From positions 620,001 through 684,000 of the forward strand of contig NZ_JBBUKT010000002.1 in the NCBI RefSeq assembly GCF_038066715.1: DNA of 64,000 bases, written 5' to 3'. Source of the DNA: Luteolibacter sp. Y139. Lineage in GTDB: Bacteria > Verrucomicrobiota > Verrucomicrobiia > Verrucomicrobiales > Akkermansiaceae. This document shows positions 26,376 through 35,445 of this stretch, piece by piece. The position numbers and the translations under genes were made by a program. The notes under the pieces are model-generated. The model had not been told where the DNA came from and did not search any database. It worked only from the letters and a program-made list of their open reading frames with translations. Each line of letters opens with the position of its first letter. Position 1 is the stretch's first letter.

Positions 26376-27050
26376 TCAGCCCTCCAGCATCGCATCCAGC
26401 CGCTGCATCTCGCCGACCTGCCACTTCATCGCGCCGACCTGCTCGGTGGCTTCATGGATCTCCAACGGCGTCGCACCCAGCGTGAGTTGGGCGAGCTGGT
26501 GGCGCGTGGTTTCGGCATTGGCGGCGAGTTCCTCGAGCTGCTGGGTCACCCCTTCGATCCGCTCGCGGACCGCCTCCGGATTCACCTTGGCGCGCGTCAC
26601 CAGTGCGAGCTTCTGGCACAGCGGCCAGAGCGACGACAGCGACTCGCGGGTGCGACGGTCGATCTCCTCGCGCAACTCAGCCGGCAAGTGCGGATTGGCA
26701 GGATCGGTGGCCGCGTCTTGCAAAGCCAGCAGCTCCTTCACCGCCGCCAGCATCCGTGCCTTGATCGTTTCGCCGGGGAAGGGGACCTTGAACCGCAATG
26801 CGCTGATCAATTGATCCCCATCGCCGCCGTCCTGGAGCAGTTGTAACGCAGCCGCGTAGTCGTGGCCTTCCATGGCCGTCTGCGCCTTGCCGGATTTGGA
26901 AAGAAAGCGATACGCCAGCCACCCCAGCAGGCCGACAAGGACGGCCAGGGCAACCAGCGCCAGCGAGATGCGCCAGAAATAAACGGCCGCCGCCAATACA
27001 GCCAAGCCGATGAGCCACCCCGCGCCGCCACCCGAAGATTCTTGGGACAT
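26376..27050 (-). CDS. Uncharacterised membrane protein with coiled coil
   Basis: 224 residues from the ATG at 27050. Two close TM helices occupy about residues 11-52 (WLIGLAVLAAAVYFWRISLALVALAVLVGLLGWLAYRFL). The remainder is cytoplasmic and mostly helical, with repeated Leu/Glu heptads around 140-224 (VRERIEGVTQQLEELAANAETTRHQLAQL). No domain is recognised. It shares a transcript with the AlkB gene downstream by position only. Confidence 0.65.
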   Translation of the reverse strand: MSQESSGGGAGWLIGLAVLAAAVYFWRISLALVALAVLVGLLGWLAYRFLSKSGKAQTAMEGHDYAAALQLLQDGGDGDQLISALRFKVPFPGETIKARMLAAVKELLALQDAATDPANPHLPAELREEIDRRTRESLSSLWPLCQKLALVTRAKVNPEAVRERIEGVTQQLEELAANAETTRHQLAQLTLGATPLEIHEATEQVGAMKWQVGEMQRLDAMLEG

Positions 27051-27119
27051 ATGATGCCTCGACAGCATCCGCGCGACGCGTCAACGGGCAAGAGGGAAAA
27101 GAGCCGGATCTTGTAGCAA

Positions 27120-27150
27120 CAGGCCCGGTGGATTGGCTCCACCGGGCCTG
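27120..27150 (-). terminator. Strong hairpin after the beta-strand repeat gene
   Basis: A perfect 13-base inverted repeat (CAGGCCCGGTGGA and TCCACCGGGCCTG) with a 5-base loop, lying 31 bases past the stop of the 27182-30778 gene. On the minus strand it is followed by a short T-containing stretch, not a full T-run. The next gene downstream starts at 27050, so it should isolate that promoter. Confidence 0.7.
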
Positions 27151-27181
27151 CGATATCTGAGCGCTTCTCCAGGAACGCAAA

Positions 27182-30100
27182 TCATTCGGTCGCGCTGGCC
27201 CGCAGGAAGGCCTTAGCCTGCGCGGAGATCGGACCATTGATCCGGAAAGACCGGTATTCCCAAGCCGCCGAACTCAGTGGAACCGCGGGCAGCGTGATGC
27301 CGGGCGTCCCAGCGACCTCGCTCAGCGACAGCGTCCACGTCGAGAGGTTGGTGCTGCCTTGGACCCGGTAGATCACCCCATCGATCTTGGATGAAACGAG
27401 CCCACTGCCATCCGCGCTGAAAGCACCGGCCCCGGTGCGGACCGGGATCGTGATCACGAGTGCATTCTCACCGCCGAGGGAGAACCCCTTCGTCTGGATC
27501 TTGCCACTGGCCACGCCTGACGTGGGATTCCCATCGAACGCGAACTCCGTGAGATTGTCGAAACCGTCGCCATCGGCGTCGTCGGCTTTCCCTCGCTTGT
27601 CGGGATTGCTAATCTGCATCGCCCAAGGGATGAATGGATCGGCTGTCCATGCGGGATTCACCTCAATGATCCCCGAGCCGGTGATCTCGGCGAGGCCGGT
27701 CACCCCGGGCTCGGTCGTTCCCTGCGGACCATAGCGACCGGCTGGCTTCGATACGCCGCCCACAATGAAACTCTTCACGACATTGACCGTGGACTCCGAG
27801 ACAAAGCCAAGATCGAGCAGCGCATCCGAGTCGACATCCAGTGTCGCCCCACCATAGAGCGTGGGATTCGAAAGCCGCAGGATTCCTTCCACCACCATCG
27901 TGTTGCCTTGATAAGCGTTCGCGTCCGAAGTGAGGGTCAAGGTGCCGGTGCCTTGCTTGACGAGCGCTCCATTCACGAGATTCACACCGAGCGACAGGAT
28001 TCCAGAGTCATTGACGCGGATCGTGCGGGTGCCGCCGAGATCGATGAAGTTGGCGGCATTCACACGCGTGATCGTCACGCTGCTGTCGCCGGATTTCACG
28101 AACTCTCCCGCATTGGCGAAGCGGATGCCACTGGCACTGTTGCCGCAGGTGATGGTTGCGGCATTGGCGATCGATAGGCCTCCGCCATCGAGCGTGAGTT
28201 CGGACGCACTGGCACCGCCGAGTTTCAGTTCGCCGCCACCCGGGCCGAAATTCAGCCCCGCGATGGTTTCATTCACGCTGGAACCGGTTTCAAGGGTGGC
28301 CGTGGCACCGCTGATCACCGTATTCGCCGTGATCACGGAGCTGTTGCCGAGTTGCTCGCTGGCGGCGAGCCGCAAGTAGCCGCCGTCGATCGCCACCGGG
28401 CCGCTGATGGTATTATTACCAGCCACCGGATTGACCAAGGTAACCCGGCTGAAATTCGTGCCGGAGGACGTGCGCCCACTGACGGTGAAGCCGCCGCTGC
28501 CAGTGAGCTTCGAGGCGATGCGCAGGCCCTGATCGGAAGTGCCAACTGCGGCCTCATGCAGCGGCGCACCAGCTTGCAAGTCGAGCGTGCCGCCGGTGAT
28601 CGTGGTGGCGCTAGCCGTGGCTCCGATGCGTTTGATCCCGGCAACCGATAGCGGCGTGACGGCGTCCACAGTCACGGTGTAGGCACCCACAGCAAGGATG
28701 GCCGTGGCGGATCCATCATTCGCCCACGGCAAATGCGCAACCGCACCCTGATCCCAGTTGAGCAGCGTGGTGTTCCAATTGCCCGCCGTGGCAGCCGCTG
28801 CCGCATCGCCATTGGCAACGATATCAACCGTGCCACCATCGTAATACATCACCTGCGGAAGCACCGACGTCGCAGCGCTTTGCTCCAGCACGATGCGCTT
28901 GTTCGCCACATCGTGTCTCACTCGATAACCGGCAGGCACGCCCGTGATCGAGTTGAAGGTGCCATGCATCACACCCGTGTATTGCAGCACCGTGTAGGAA
29001 GGCTGCGTCGCCCCACTGCCAAAGGGCACGATGGCGATCTCCGCGATCTTCGCCGGTCCGAGGATGAGATCGCCATTCACCACCAGCTTGTCGGCAGCGG
29101 CTCCATTGACTTCGATCTGGATTGCCCCTGTGCCCATGGAGGCGACCTGCACCCCGCCAGTGGTAAATGTGCCGATCGAAGACGGACCATCGCCAGGAGC
29201 AAGATAGGCGCGGGTGGCGACCGTGCTTCCAAGCATCGGGGAAGAAACAATCGATCCCGTGCCGCCAAGCGTGGCACCGGCGGCCACCGTCGCACTCCCC
29301 TCGCCAGCACCGTCACCAGTGGCGTTGTTGAAAAGGAGGCTGCCCGCGTTCACCGCCACCACGGTTCCCGAAGGACGGGAGAAGGGCGACTCGACCGTCC
29401 GCCGCACGATTCCATTACCGCTCTTTGAAAGAGTTCCCGTCCCCGAGATCGCGGCATTATAGGTGAAGGAATCTGAGCGATTCAGCGTCACCGTTCCATT
29501 GTTCAGGTTTACCGGGCTATCGTTTCCTCCTGAATCCTTGAACGAACCCGTGGTGCCACCGCTGCCCAGTTGCGCCGCGATTGTGCCGGTCACATTGAGG
29601 TTCCCCGCAATGATGTTGTCCTTCGTGAAAATGACGTTGCCGGAAGCAGTAGTCCGCTCGACCACGATATCACCGGGACCATTGAGCGTGGAGGCAATGG
29701 TGAGGTTCACGGTATTCGTCGCCCGGAACTTCGGCGTGCCGAGCAAGGTGAGGGTCCCGGAATAAGTAGTCGTCCCGACATAGTCGGCAAGGATCGCGCC
29801 ATCCTCCAATTCGATCGGCGTCGTCACCGTGAGGCTGCTGGCGGTGTTCAAGACAGCGCCCGATTTCACGGTCACCTTGTCACCGAGCCCCGCAACGCTG
29901 GCCGTGCTGAGAACTCCTTCCGAAACGACAAGATCGTAGCCCGTGACGCTACCGCCGGTGGTGCCAGTGCCACCGATAAAGAGCGTGCCGCCTCCGGTCT
30001 TGGTGAGGACATGCTTCGTTCCCGAACTCGTCGTCGTTCCGAAGCCCACGTCGAAGCTCACGTTGGACGGCACGCGGATCGACGCATCCGCGGTGAGAAC

Positions 30101-30778
30101 CAGATCCTGCACGCCGGATTTGCCGCGACCGGCGTAGGCGAGGTTGCCGGTGGTCGACGAGGTGATCGCGCCCAGGAAAGTTCCGGGCGAGGCATCGTCC
30201 TCCATTCCATTGCCGGCGATCTCCACCTTGTAGGTGCGGCGTGAGGCAGCGGTGGCATGCACCGCACCGCCTTGGCCATTGAGGTCGAGGGTCGCGCCGG
30301 AAGCGATCTTGATCGTATTTCCCGTGGCTCCGAACGCGTACGAGGTGTTGCCAGTGAGGTTCGAGTTGCTGAGCGTCAGCTTGCCGGCATTCACACGGAC
30401 CTCGCCCGTGAAGCTGTTGAGGCCACCGAAGAAAAGATACGCGCTTCCGGTCTTCTCAAGGATGACCCCGGTGCCCACCAAGGTCCCGGGCCCATCGAAG
30501 GAGTAGTCATTGAAGCCGGTGGCGGAGAAGGTCAGCTTGGCAGGACTGAATGTGCCATTCAGCCCCACATCGAGAAAGCTGGCACTGTCAGGGAAGACCA
30601 GATTGTCGCCGGTTGCCGGCACCCCCGGATTCCAGTTGGCGGCCGTGTCGTAGTTCGTATCGGCACCCCCGCCGGTCCATGTGACCGTGGCCGCAGGAGC
30701 CGAGACGATGCCAAGGGCGGCGCTGCCGAGCAGCCAACGACGAGTGAAGGGGGAGCGCTTGATCCGTGAGGTATTCAT
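27182..30778 (-). CDS. Autotransporter-associated beta-strand repeat protein
   Basis: 1198 residues. The N-terminus is basic (NTSRIKRSPFTRRWLLGSAALG), a Tat- or Sec-like export signal with cleavage near APA. The mature chain begins with VTWTGGGADTNYDTAANW, the usual first module, and continues as a Gly/Thr/Ser-rich beta-helix with repeats such as LNSFTGEVRVNAGKLTLSN and DANAYQGNTMVVEGILRLSN (PATR-type). The last 140 residues are a distinct module: WAMQISNPDKRGKADDADGDGFDNLTEFAFDGNP, a Ca-binding-like D-x-D-x-D-G segment, and ALVITIPVRTGAG. No outer-membrane barrel or PEP-CTERM tail is present. The same C-terminal module ends the protein at 58680-64000. It is divergent from a GntR-LacI regulator. 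Confidence 0.85.
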   Translation of the reverse strand: MNTSRIKRSPFTRRWLLGSAALGIVSAPAATVTWTGGGADTNYDTAANWNPGVPATGDNLVFPDSASFLDVGLNGTFSPAKLTFSATGFNDYSFDGPGTLVGTGVILEKTGSAYLFFGGLNSFTGEVRVNAGKLTLSNSNLTGNTSYAFGATGNTIKIASGATLDLNGQGGAVHATAASRRTYKVEIAGNGMEDDASPGTFLGAITSSTTGNLAYAGRGKSGVQDLVLTADASIRVPSNVSFDVGFGTTTSSGTKHVLTKTGGGTLFIGGTGTTGGSVTGYDLVVSEGVLSTASVAGLGDKVTVKSGAVLNTASSLTVTTPIELEDGAILADYVGTTTYSGTLTLLGTPKFRATNTVNLTIASTLNGPGDIVVERTTASGNVIFTKDNIIAGNLNVTGTIAAQLGSGGTTGSFKDSGGNDSPVNLNNGTVTLNRSDSFTYNAAISGTGTLSKSGNGIVRRTVESPFSRPSGTVVAVNAGSLLFNNATGDGAGEGSATVAAGATLGGTGSIVSSPMLGSTVATRAYLAPGDGPSSIGTFTTGGVQVASMGTGAIQIEVNGAAADKLVVNGDLILGPAKIAEIAIVPFGSGATQPSYTVLQYTGVMHGTFNSITGVPAGYRVRHDVANKRIVLEQSAATSVLPQVMYYDGGTVDIVANGDAAAAATAGNWNTTLLNWDQGAVAHLPWANDGSATAILAVGAYTVTVDAVTPLSVAGIKRIGATASATTITGGTLDLQAGAPLHEAAVGTSDQGLRIASKLTGSGGFTVSGRTSSGTNFSRVTLVNPVAGNNTISGPVAIDGGYLRLAASEQLGNSSVITANTVISGATATLETGSSVNETIAGLNFGPGGGELKLGGASASELTLDGGGLSIANAATITCGNSASGIRFANAGEFVKSGDSSVTITRVNAANFIDLGGTRTIRVNDSGILSLGVNLVNGALVKQGTGTLTLTSDANAYQGNTMVVEGILRLSNPTLYGGATLDVDSDALLDLGFVSESTVNVVKSFIVGGVSKPAGRYGPQGTTEPGVTGLAEITGSGIIEVNPAWTADPFIPWAMQISNPDKRGKADDADGDGFDNLTEFAFDGNPTSGVASGKIQTKGFSLGGENALVITIPVRTGAGAFSADGSGLVSSKIDGVIYRVQGSTNLSTWTLSLSEVAGTPGITLPAVPLSSAAWEYRSFRINGPISAQAKAFLRASATE

Positions 30779-30948
30779 GATGCGTCGATGTCAGGAGGTC
30801 GGACGGCGGGCCGAACCTGAGACCCGCCATTCAAGCCTGAGGGAAGACCATATCGGCGGCTCACGGGCGAGTCCGCGCCGTGGAACAATCTGCCCTGCTG
30901 ATCATGGCAGTTTGACATCAGCCGCTAGGCCTGCCTTGCTCCGGGTCC

Positions 30949-32028
30949 ATGGAGTCCCTGCGCCGGATCACGCTAGCCGATCAGACCGAGATCGCCCTCC
31001 GGGAGGCGATTCGCGAAGGGCGTTTCGGCGATCGTCTGCCCGGCTTCCGGCCACTCGCCAAGGCGCTCTCCGTGAATCCCATCACGGTCTCTGAAGCGGT
31101 CGGAAGGCTCGTGGCCGATGGCACGCTGCTCTCCGATGGACCGCGGAAAAAGTTCCGCATCGTCCAGAATGCTCGCAGTGGCAAACAGGCCACCCGGCGC
31201 AAGGTGCTCTACCTCACCGCCGAGCCCCTGCACGAGACAATCACTGTCGCCGTGGAGATCCTCTCGCAGCTTTTGTTAGAACGCCCGGATTGGGATGTGA
31301 AGCATCGCACCACCGGTCATGCCAAGAATGGACGACCCGACCGCCGGCGCTGGGATGGACTTTTGAAATCCGAGGAAGCCCAGCATCTGGTCGTCTTCGG
31401 CGGGCGGCCCGATATCGCGAAGTGGTCGCTCGATCGCGGCGTGCCAGCCTATTTCCTCGGCGGCGATAGCGGTCGGCTGCCGGTCCCCATGCTAGGCGTG
31501 AATGCCGCGGAGATGCTGTCCCAAGTGATGGACCGCTTGATGGATCTCGGGCACACCCGGATTTGCCAGATGATGTGCGGCTTGCCCGAGGGCTTCTGCG
31601 AACGCCAACGCCACTACATGGCGAAGTGCCTGGAAAAACGCGGCCTGCCCTTCGTTCCGAACTACCACGCTCCGATCCTTCCACGTTCCGATCCGGACGA
31701 TCTCGCCCGCGCCCTGACAAAGGTGATCAAAGTCCGCCCGCCCACCGCGCTGATCCTGTTCGATTGGGAGCACTTCATCGCCACCTCCTGCGTGCTGCGC
31801 GATCATGGCCTGCGCATCCCGCGCGACATCTCGGTCGCGATGCTGTCCCAGCACCGGATGATGGAGTGGCACCTGCCGCGGATCACCCATTTCCAATACC
31901 CTGTCGTGCAGGTGGCCAAGACCTTGGCAAAATGGATCGAGTCTCCGCCGGCAGATCTGAACATCCAGGTCTCGCTGCCCTTGGAATTGGTCGAAGCGGA
32001 GAGCCTCGCGAAGGCGCGAAAGGACTGA
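30949..32028 (+). CDS. GntR-type HTH / LacI-type sensor transcriptional regulator
   Basis: 359 residues. An N-terminal winged helix (about 8-70, ALREAIREGRFGDRLPGFRPLAKALSVNPITVSEAVGRLVADGTLL) is of GntR type. It is joined to a periplasmic-binding-protein-like domain of LacI type (about 85-350, with QHLVVFGGRPDIAKW, LGHTRICQMMCGLP, PPTALILFDWEHFIATSCVLRDHG and PRDISVAMLSQHRMMEW). The likely ligand is a sugar. It is divergent from the beta-strand repeat gene (170 bases between starts), so control of that gene, itself, or both is plausible. Residue-level ligand specificity cannot be read from the sequence. Confidence 0.85.
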   Translation: MESLRRITLADQTEIALREAIREGRFGDRLPGFRPLAKALSVNPITVSEAVGRLVADGTLLSDGPRKKFRIVQNARSGKQATRRKVLYLTAEPLHETITVAVEILSQLLLERPDWDVKHRTTGHAKNGRPDRRRWDGLLKSEEAQHLVVFGGRPDIAKWSLDRGVPAYFLGGDSGRLPVPMLGVNAAEMLSQVMDRLMDLGHTRICQMMCGLPEGFCERQRHYMAKCLEKRGLPFVPNYHAPILPRSDPDDLARALTKVIKVRPPTALILFDWEHFIATSCVLRDHGLRIPRDISVAMLSQHRMMEWHLPRITHFQYPVVQVAKTLAKWIESPPADLNIQVSLPLELVEAESLAKARKD

Positions 32029-32718
32029 TCAATCGAGGAAAATCGACAGCACTCCTCCGACGATTGCCAGCACGTCCCAAGTGCTTGGTCCCTTGGACTC
32101 GAAATCCCCAGGACCATCACGCCCCACGGATTCGATGCTCACCGGCGGCGCAGGCGGGCGGTTCTCCTTCATCGGCGCATACAGTTTTTTCACCCGCTCC
32201 GCCTCGTGCTGCTGATAGATCAGCTTGCCGCCGGCGCGCCACCACTCGGTCAGACGGCGCAGCTCGCTGCCTTCCAACCACACGCCATGAGTACCACAGC
32301 GATCGACGATCACTCCGCTGCGCCCGCCGAAGTTGAGATGGCTCATCCGCTCCGCGCATATCGGACACTTCTGGTAGGTGATCTCGTCGCGATTCTGGCG
32401 AAAGTCGGTGGCGATTTGGTTGATCTGGGCCGGATCAAGCCACACCAGCGGATTGGTCTGCGCTTCTAACAACGCCTCCAGTTCCCCTGGATTGAAAAAG
32501 GTGCCATAGCAGGTGGTGCAGCGCTCGATGCAGATCTTCGGCTCGGTATCGAACTCGATCACATCCAGCGGAGTGGTGCAGTGCGGGCAGGGCAGGGAAG
32601 CATCGGAGCCGAGGTCACGGAAGTGCACCTGCCGCAGGTTCACATCCTGCCTCACCCCGCAGAAGGGGCAAAAGGTCATGGCTCCTTGCAGGGCCCCGCC
32701 GCAGCTCGTGCATTTCAT
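32029..32718 (-). CDS. Zinc-ribbon (zf-TFIIB-like) protein
   Basis: 229 residues, cytoplasmic. Three Cys-pair zinc ribbons are visible: MKCTSCGGAL...FCPFCGVRQ (residues 3-20), PCPHC...CIERCTTCYGTFFNPGELEALL (45-85, zf-TFIIB type with the ELE segment) and KCPICAERMSHL...VDRCGTHGVWLEGSELRRL (115-155, second zf-TFIIB unit). The C-terminus ends in a short hydrophobic segment (WDVLAIVGGVLSIFLD). Function of these proteins is unknown; the ribbons suggest nucleic-acid or protein binding. Its stop abuts the stop of the convergent regulator gene. Confidence 0.75.
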   Translation of the reverse strand: MKCTSCGGALQGAMTFCPFCGVRQDVNLRQVHFRDLGSDASLPCPHCTTPLDVIEFDTEPKICIERCTTCYGTFFNPGELEALLEAQTNPLVWLDPAQINQIATDFRQNRDEITYQKCPICAERMSHLNFGGRSGVIVDRCGTHGVWLEGSELRRLTEWWRAGGKLIYQQHEAERVKKLYAPMKENRPPAPPVSIESVGRDGPGDFESKGPSTWDVLAIVGGVLSIFLD

Positions 32719-32791
32719 CGGGATACGTTTCGCTGAAAAGCAGCGTCTGGGTCAATTCCAGCGGCAGCCCGGATTTCCAATGCCAAGCTCC

Positions 32792-33688
32792 TCACCAGGG
32801 GTCATCCGTCTCGATGGCCCTCTCCTGCGGCCGCGGTGGCTCCGGAGGAACCGGCTCCTTCGGCGGATAAGGGCGGAGCACCGCAGGCTTCCAGCGATTG
32901 AGGCAAAGCACCAGCAGGCCCGCGGCTGCCGCGCCTGAAAAACCTCCTCCGTAGGTCCAGAGCGGGATGACCGGTGAAACCGGCGCCGAGAGGATTTCCG
33001 CTACCTTTGCGTTGGTATTCGGCGCCTTGAAGGGCTCCCCGGGAGGATTGAGATATCCGATCTGTAGCGAGAGTTCCTGAAATTTCTTCCAGCGCCGCGA
33101 GAAGTCTTCGCTGTTCACGAGCGCGGTGGCTTTCGGGTCGCCCGTCGCCGCAAGTTTGACGAGTTCATAGCATCCGGGATACAAGGCATTCCGGGCCTCC
33201 TCTTCGAGCAACCATTCCAGGTGCCGGGTGTCGTCCAGAACCGCAGCACTTCGAAAATCGAAGGACTTCACCTCCGGATTTCTGGAGGAGATCTCAAGTT
33301 CCCGCGCGGGCACATCAAGGCCACTGGCGATCTGGGCCGCAATCCGCTGGGCATCGCGGGGATCAAAATAGCGGACTTCAATTCTCACGCCATCCGCTGA
33401 TGATTTCAAGCGGCTGCACTGGTCGATCACGGCGACCGCTTCCTCGAACGTGGTGGCCCAGCGATTCTCGAGATCCAGATCCCGGGCAACCATCTTCGCC
33501 CGGACCGGAGTGAGACGCTCCGCGTGCCCCGCATGTGCCGGGGATTCAATCGTCGCCACTCCCAGGTAACGCTTGGGTTGCTTCACGCAAAGGAACGCCC
33601 CGCATGCCCAGCCAATGAAAAAGCCGACCACGATCATGAGGCTCAAGCGTTTGGCCGAAATCGGATTGCGAGGAGGAGAAACGTCCAC
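32792..33688 (-). CDS. Wzz/chain-length-determinant-like membrane protein
   Basis: 298 residues from a GTG at 33688; a TTG at 33724 and an ATG at 33637 are alternatives. TM helix one lies near residues 17-37 (LMIVVGFFIGWACGAFLCV) and TM two near 245-265 (WTYGGGFSGAAAAGLLVLCL). Between them is a periplasmic alpha/beta region (RYLGVATIESP...AVAVIDQCSRLKSS...VRIEVRYFDPRDAQRIAAQIASGL) like polysaccharide co-polymerases of the Wzz family. The C-terminus is Pro-rich. No other polysaccharide-assembly gene adjoins it, so a specific pathway cannot be named. Confidence 0.55.
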   Translation of the reverse strand: MDVSPPRNPISAKRLSLMIVVGFFIGWACGAFLCVKQPKRYLGVATIESPAHAGHAERLTPVRAKMVARDLDLENRWATTFEEAVAVIDQCSRLKSSADGVRIEVRYFDPRDAQRIAAQIASGLDVPARELEISSRNPEVKSFDFRSAAVLDDTRHLEWLLEEEARNALYPGCYELVKLAATGDPKATALVNSEDFSRRWKKFQELSLQIGYLNPPGEPFKAPNTNAKVAEILSAPVSPVIPLWTYGGGFSGAAAAGLLVLCLNRWKPAVLRPYPPKEPVPPEPPRPQERAIETDDPW

Positions 33689-33769
33689 GAGGCGAAGCCA
33701 AGCAAGCGCGATAGCCGAGGTCAAATCACGATCCCCTCACAGGGATACAACTTGTCTTCCAATCTGAAG

Positions 33770-34798
33770 TCATGTCTTCGCTGGCAAGGTCGGCCCGTCC
33801 TGCCAGCGTCCTTTGATAAGCACCTCCTTGGGATCCTGTGGCACGCCGCGCCGATTCGTCGTGAGCCGCTCCACGACGAGGTCGAACGCAGCAGCACCCA
33901 CCGCGCGGAGGTTGCCATCGATCCCGGCAGCCGCATCCATTTCATCCGCAGTGCGAAAGAGATACGCCACACCGAGATCCTGCGGGATGCGCAGGCCGGC
34001 CTTCGACAGCAACTGGCGCACGGCCGTCTTGTAGACGAGCAACGAGTCCGGCTTCTCCGCCTTCAACCATGCGGCAAACTCTCTGGCAAAATCACCATCC
34101 CCATGAAGAAAGGGCGTGCAACGTCTGCCAGGATCGAGCTGCCGCTGGAAGTCCAGGAAACTACCGGACCACTGGTAGCCGGAGATGCGATTGTTGAACT
34201 CCGGCGCGATCAAGCCGGTGCGCCGGTAGCCCTTCGCCACCATATGCTCTAGCGCCAACCGCACATTGAACATCCCATGGAAGTTCGCTCGATCCACGAC
34301 CACATCACGAAAATACGCGCTCAAACCCGCGATCGCGAAATGCTTCGGCGAAAGCATCCCACGCCGCTCGCCCCCGCGCGAGAAACCTAACAGCACCCCA
34401 CGGATACCCCGCGCAAACAGCGTCTTCTCCAGCCGCGCGGTGTCATTCCCGTAGTCCTGCAGTGCGAAAATCTCGAGCCGGAATCCCAGCTCGGTCGCCC
34501 GCTGGAGCACGCCCTCATATTCCCAGCAGCAGACGTCCTTCTCCTGCCAGCCCTGTGCGCCGTGGTAATCCGTCACCAGCGCCACGGTGTCCACCTCGCC
34601 GGCACCACCCTTGCGCCGGGTCGCCATCAGCGCGCTGACCATCGGATTCGGCAGATAGCCGGATTCCTCCGCGGCCGCCTTCACCTTCTCGCGCAGCGCC
34701 ACGCTGATCCGCGAGTCATTCCGCAATGCCCGCGAAACGGTCGACGGCGAAACCCCCAGCCGTGCGGCCAAGTCGGTCATGGTGGGGCGCTGCTCCAT
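33770..34798 (-). CDS. LacI family transcriptional regulator
   Basis: 342 residues from the ATG at 34798. The HTH and hinge are classical: [27 protein letters not shown] near residues 7-33, followed by [18 protein letters not shown]. The effector domain (about 65-335) contains [38 protein letters not shown] and LGVAYLF. Its start codon faces the first gene of the Nit1C cluster across 160 bases, making it the nearest candidate regulator of that cluster, although LacI control of Nit1C has not, to my knowledge, been described. A carbohydrate ligand would be usual for the family. Confidence 0.85.
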   Translation of the reverse strand: MEQRPTMTDLAARLGVSPSTVSRALRNDSRISVALREKVKAAAEESGYLPNPMVSALMATRRKGGAGEVDTVALVTDYHGAQGWQEKDVCCWEYEGVLQRATELGFRLEIFALQDYGNDTARLEKTLFARGIRGVLLGFSRGGERRGMLSPKHFAIAGLSAYFRDVVVDRANFHGMFNVRLALEHMVAKGYRRTGLIAPEFNNRISGYQWSGSFLDFQRQLDPGRRCTPFLHGDGDFAREFAAWLKAEKPDSLLVYKTAVRQLLSKAGLRIPQDLGVAYLFRTADEMDAAAGIDGNLRAVGAAAFDLVVERLTTNRRGVPQDPKEVLIKGRWQDGPTLPAKT

Positions 34799-34875
34799 GC
34801 CAAACGGGAGAGCATTTTCCGTGCGCAACGATGTGCATGACAAAGCGGACGCAATCGCAGCGCCCCGCCATGCCA

Positions 34876-34891
34876 TGGCCCGCCCGGTGCT
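34876..34891 (+). promoter_or_regulatory. Sigma-54-like promoter upstream of the Nit1C cluster
   Basis: TGGCCCGCCCGGTGCT has the sigma-54 layout TGGCAC-N5-TTGCW: GG and GC dinucleotides at the right spacing, with 9 of 11 defined positions matching, and is followed by a T5 tract as is common after the -12 box. It lies 68 bases before the ATG at 34959. Nitrogen-scavenging genes are classic sigma-54 targets, so the placement is sensible. No sigma-54 activator or enhancer site is identified in the window. Confidence 0.45.
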
Positions 34892-34958
34892 TTTTCAGGG
34901 GGCATGCGGAGCACGGAAATCCGCCACTCAACCAACAATCCCCACACCCCATACGACC

Positions 34959-35441
34959 ATGCCCACAGTCGACAAAGAGATGCACAAGAACGGCGACTTC
35001 CTCGTGGATTACGAAGAGAAGGTTTTCCCGGATGTGAAAGCCGATCCCGGCGAGAAGGCACTCGTCACCTTCCACACCGTGGCCTTCGAGGGCTCCATCG
35101 GCCTGGTCAATACCCTCTCCGCCACTCGCCTGCTGCGAAAGGGTTACGACACCTCGATCCTGCTCTACGGCCCCGGCGTCACGCTGGGTTTCCAACGCGG
35201 ATTCCCGACGCTCGGCGACGAAGCCTTCCCCGGCCACCTGTTCATCAATCAGCGCATCGCCAAGTTCATGGAAGAGGGAGGCAAGGTCTACGCCTGCCGT
35301 TTCGCGACCCAGGCACTCTACGGCCAGACCGAGAAGGCCTTCATCCCGGGCATCATCCCGATCAACCCGCTCGACGTGCTGGACCTGGTGCTGCTGCACA
35401 AGAAGGCCGGCGCGGTGGTCATCGACACCTGGACCCTCTGA
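34959..35441 (+). CDS. Sll0783/MSMEG_0572 family nitrogen-starvation protein (Nit1C cluster)
   Basis: 160 residues, starting [20 protein letters not shown]. Conserved family blocks are [41 protein letters not shown]-like [14 protein letters not shown], and the ending [16 protein letters not shown]. It resembles DsrE-like folds in layout, but the reaction is unknown. In Synechocystis its homologue sll0783 is induced on nitrogen starvation and affects polyhydroxybutyrate accumulation. It is first in the cluster, 4 bases before the nitrilase gene, and the sequence between it and the divergent LacI gene holds a sigma-54-like promoter. Confidence 0.9.
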   Translation: MPTVDKEMHKNGDFLVDYEEKVFPDVKADPGEKALVTFHTVAFEGSIGLVNTLSATRLLRKGYDTSILLYGPGVTLGFQRGFPTLGDEAFPGHLFINQRIAKFMEEGGKVYACRFATQALYGQTEKAFIPGIIPINPLDVLDLVLLHKKAGAVVIDTWTL

Positions 35442-35445
35442 AACG

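Noticed and set aside
27182-30778. PEP-CTERM or outer-membrane barrel at the end of the beta-strand repeat protein
   Set aside because: The last residues lack a PEP motif followed by a TM helix and basic tail, and there is no amphipathic barrel of about 250 residues; the C-terminal module is different.
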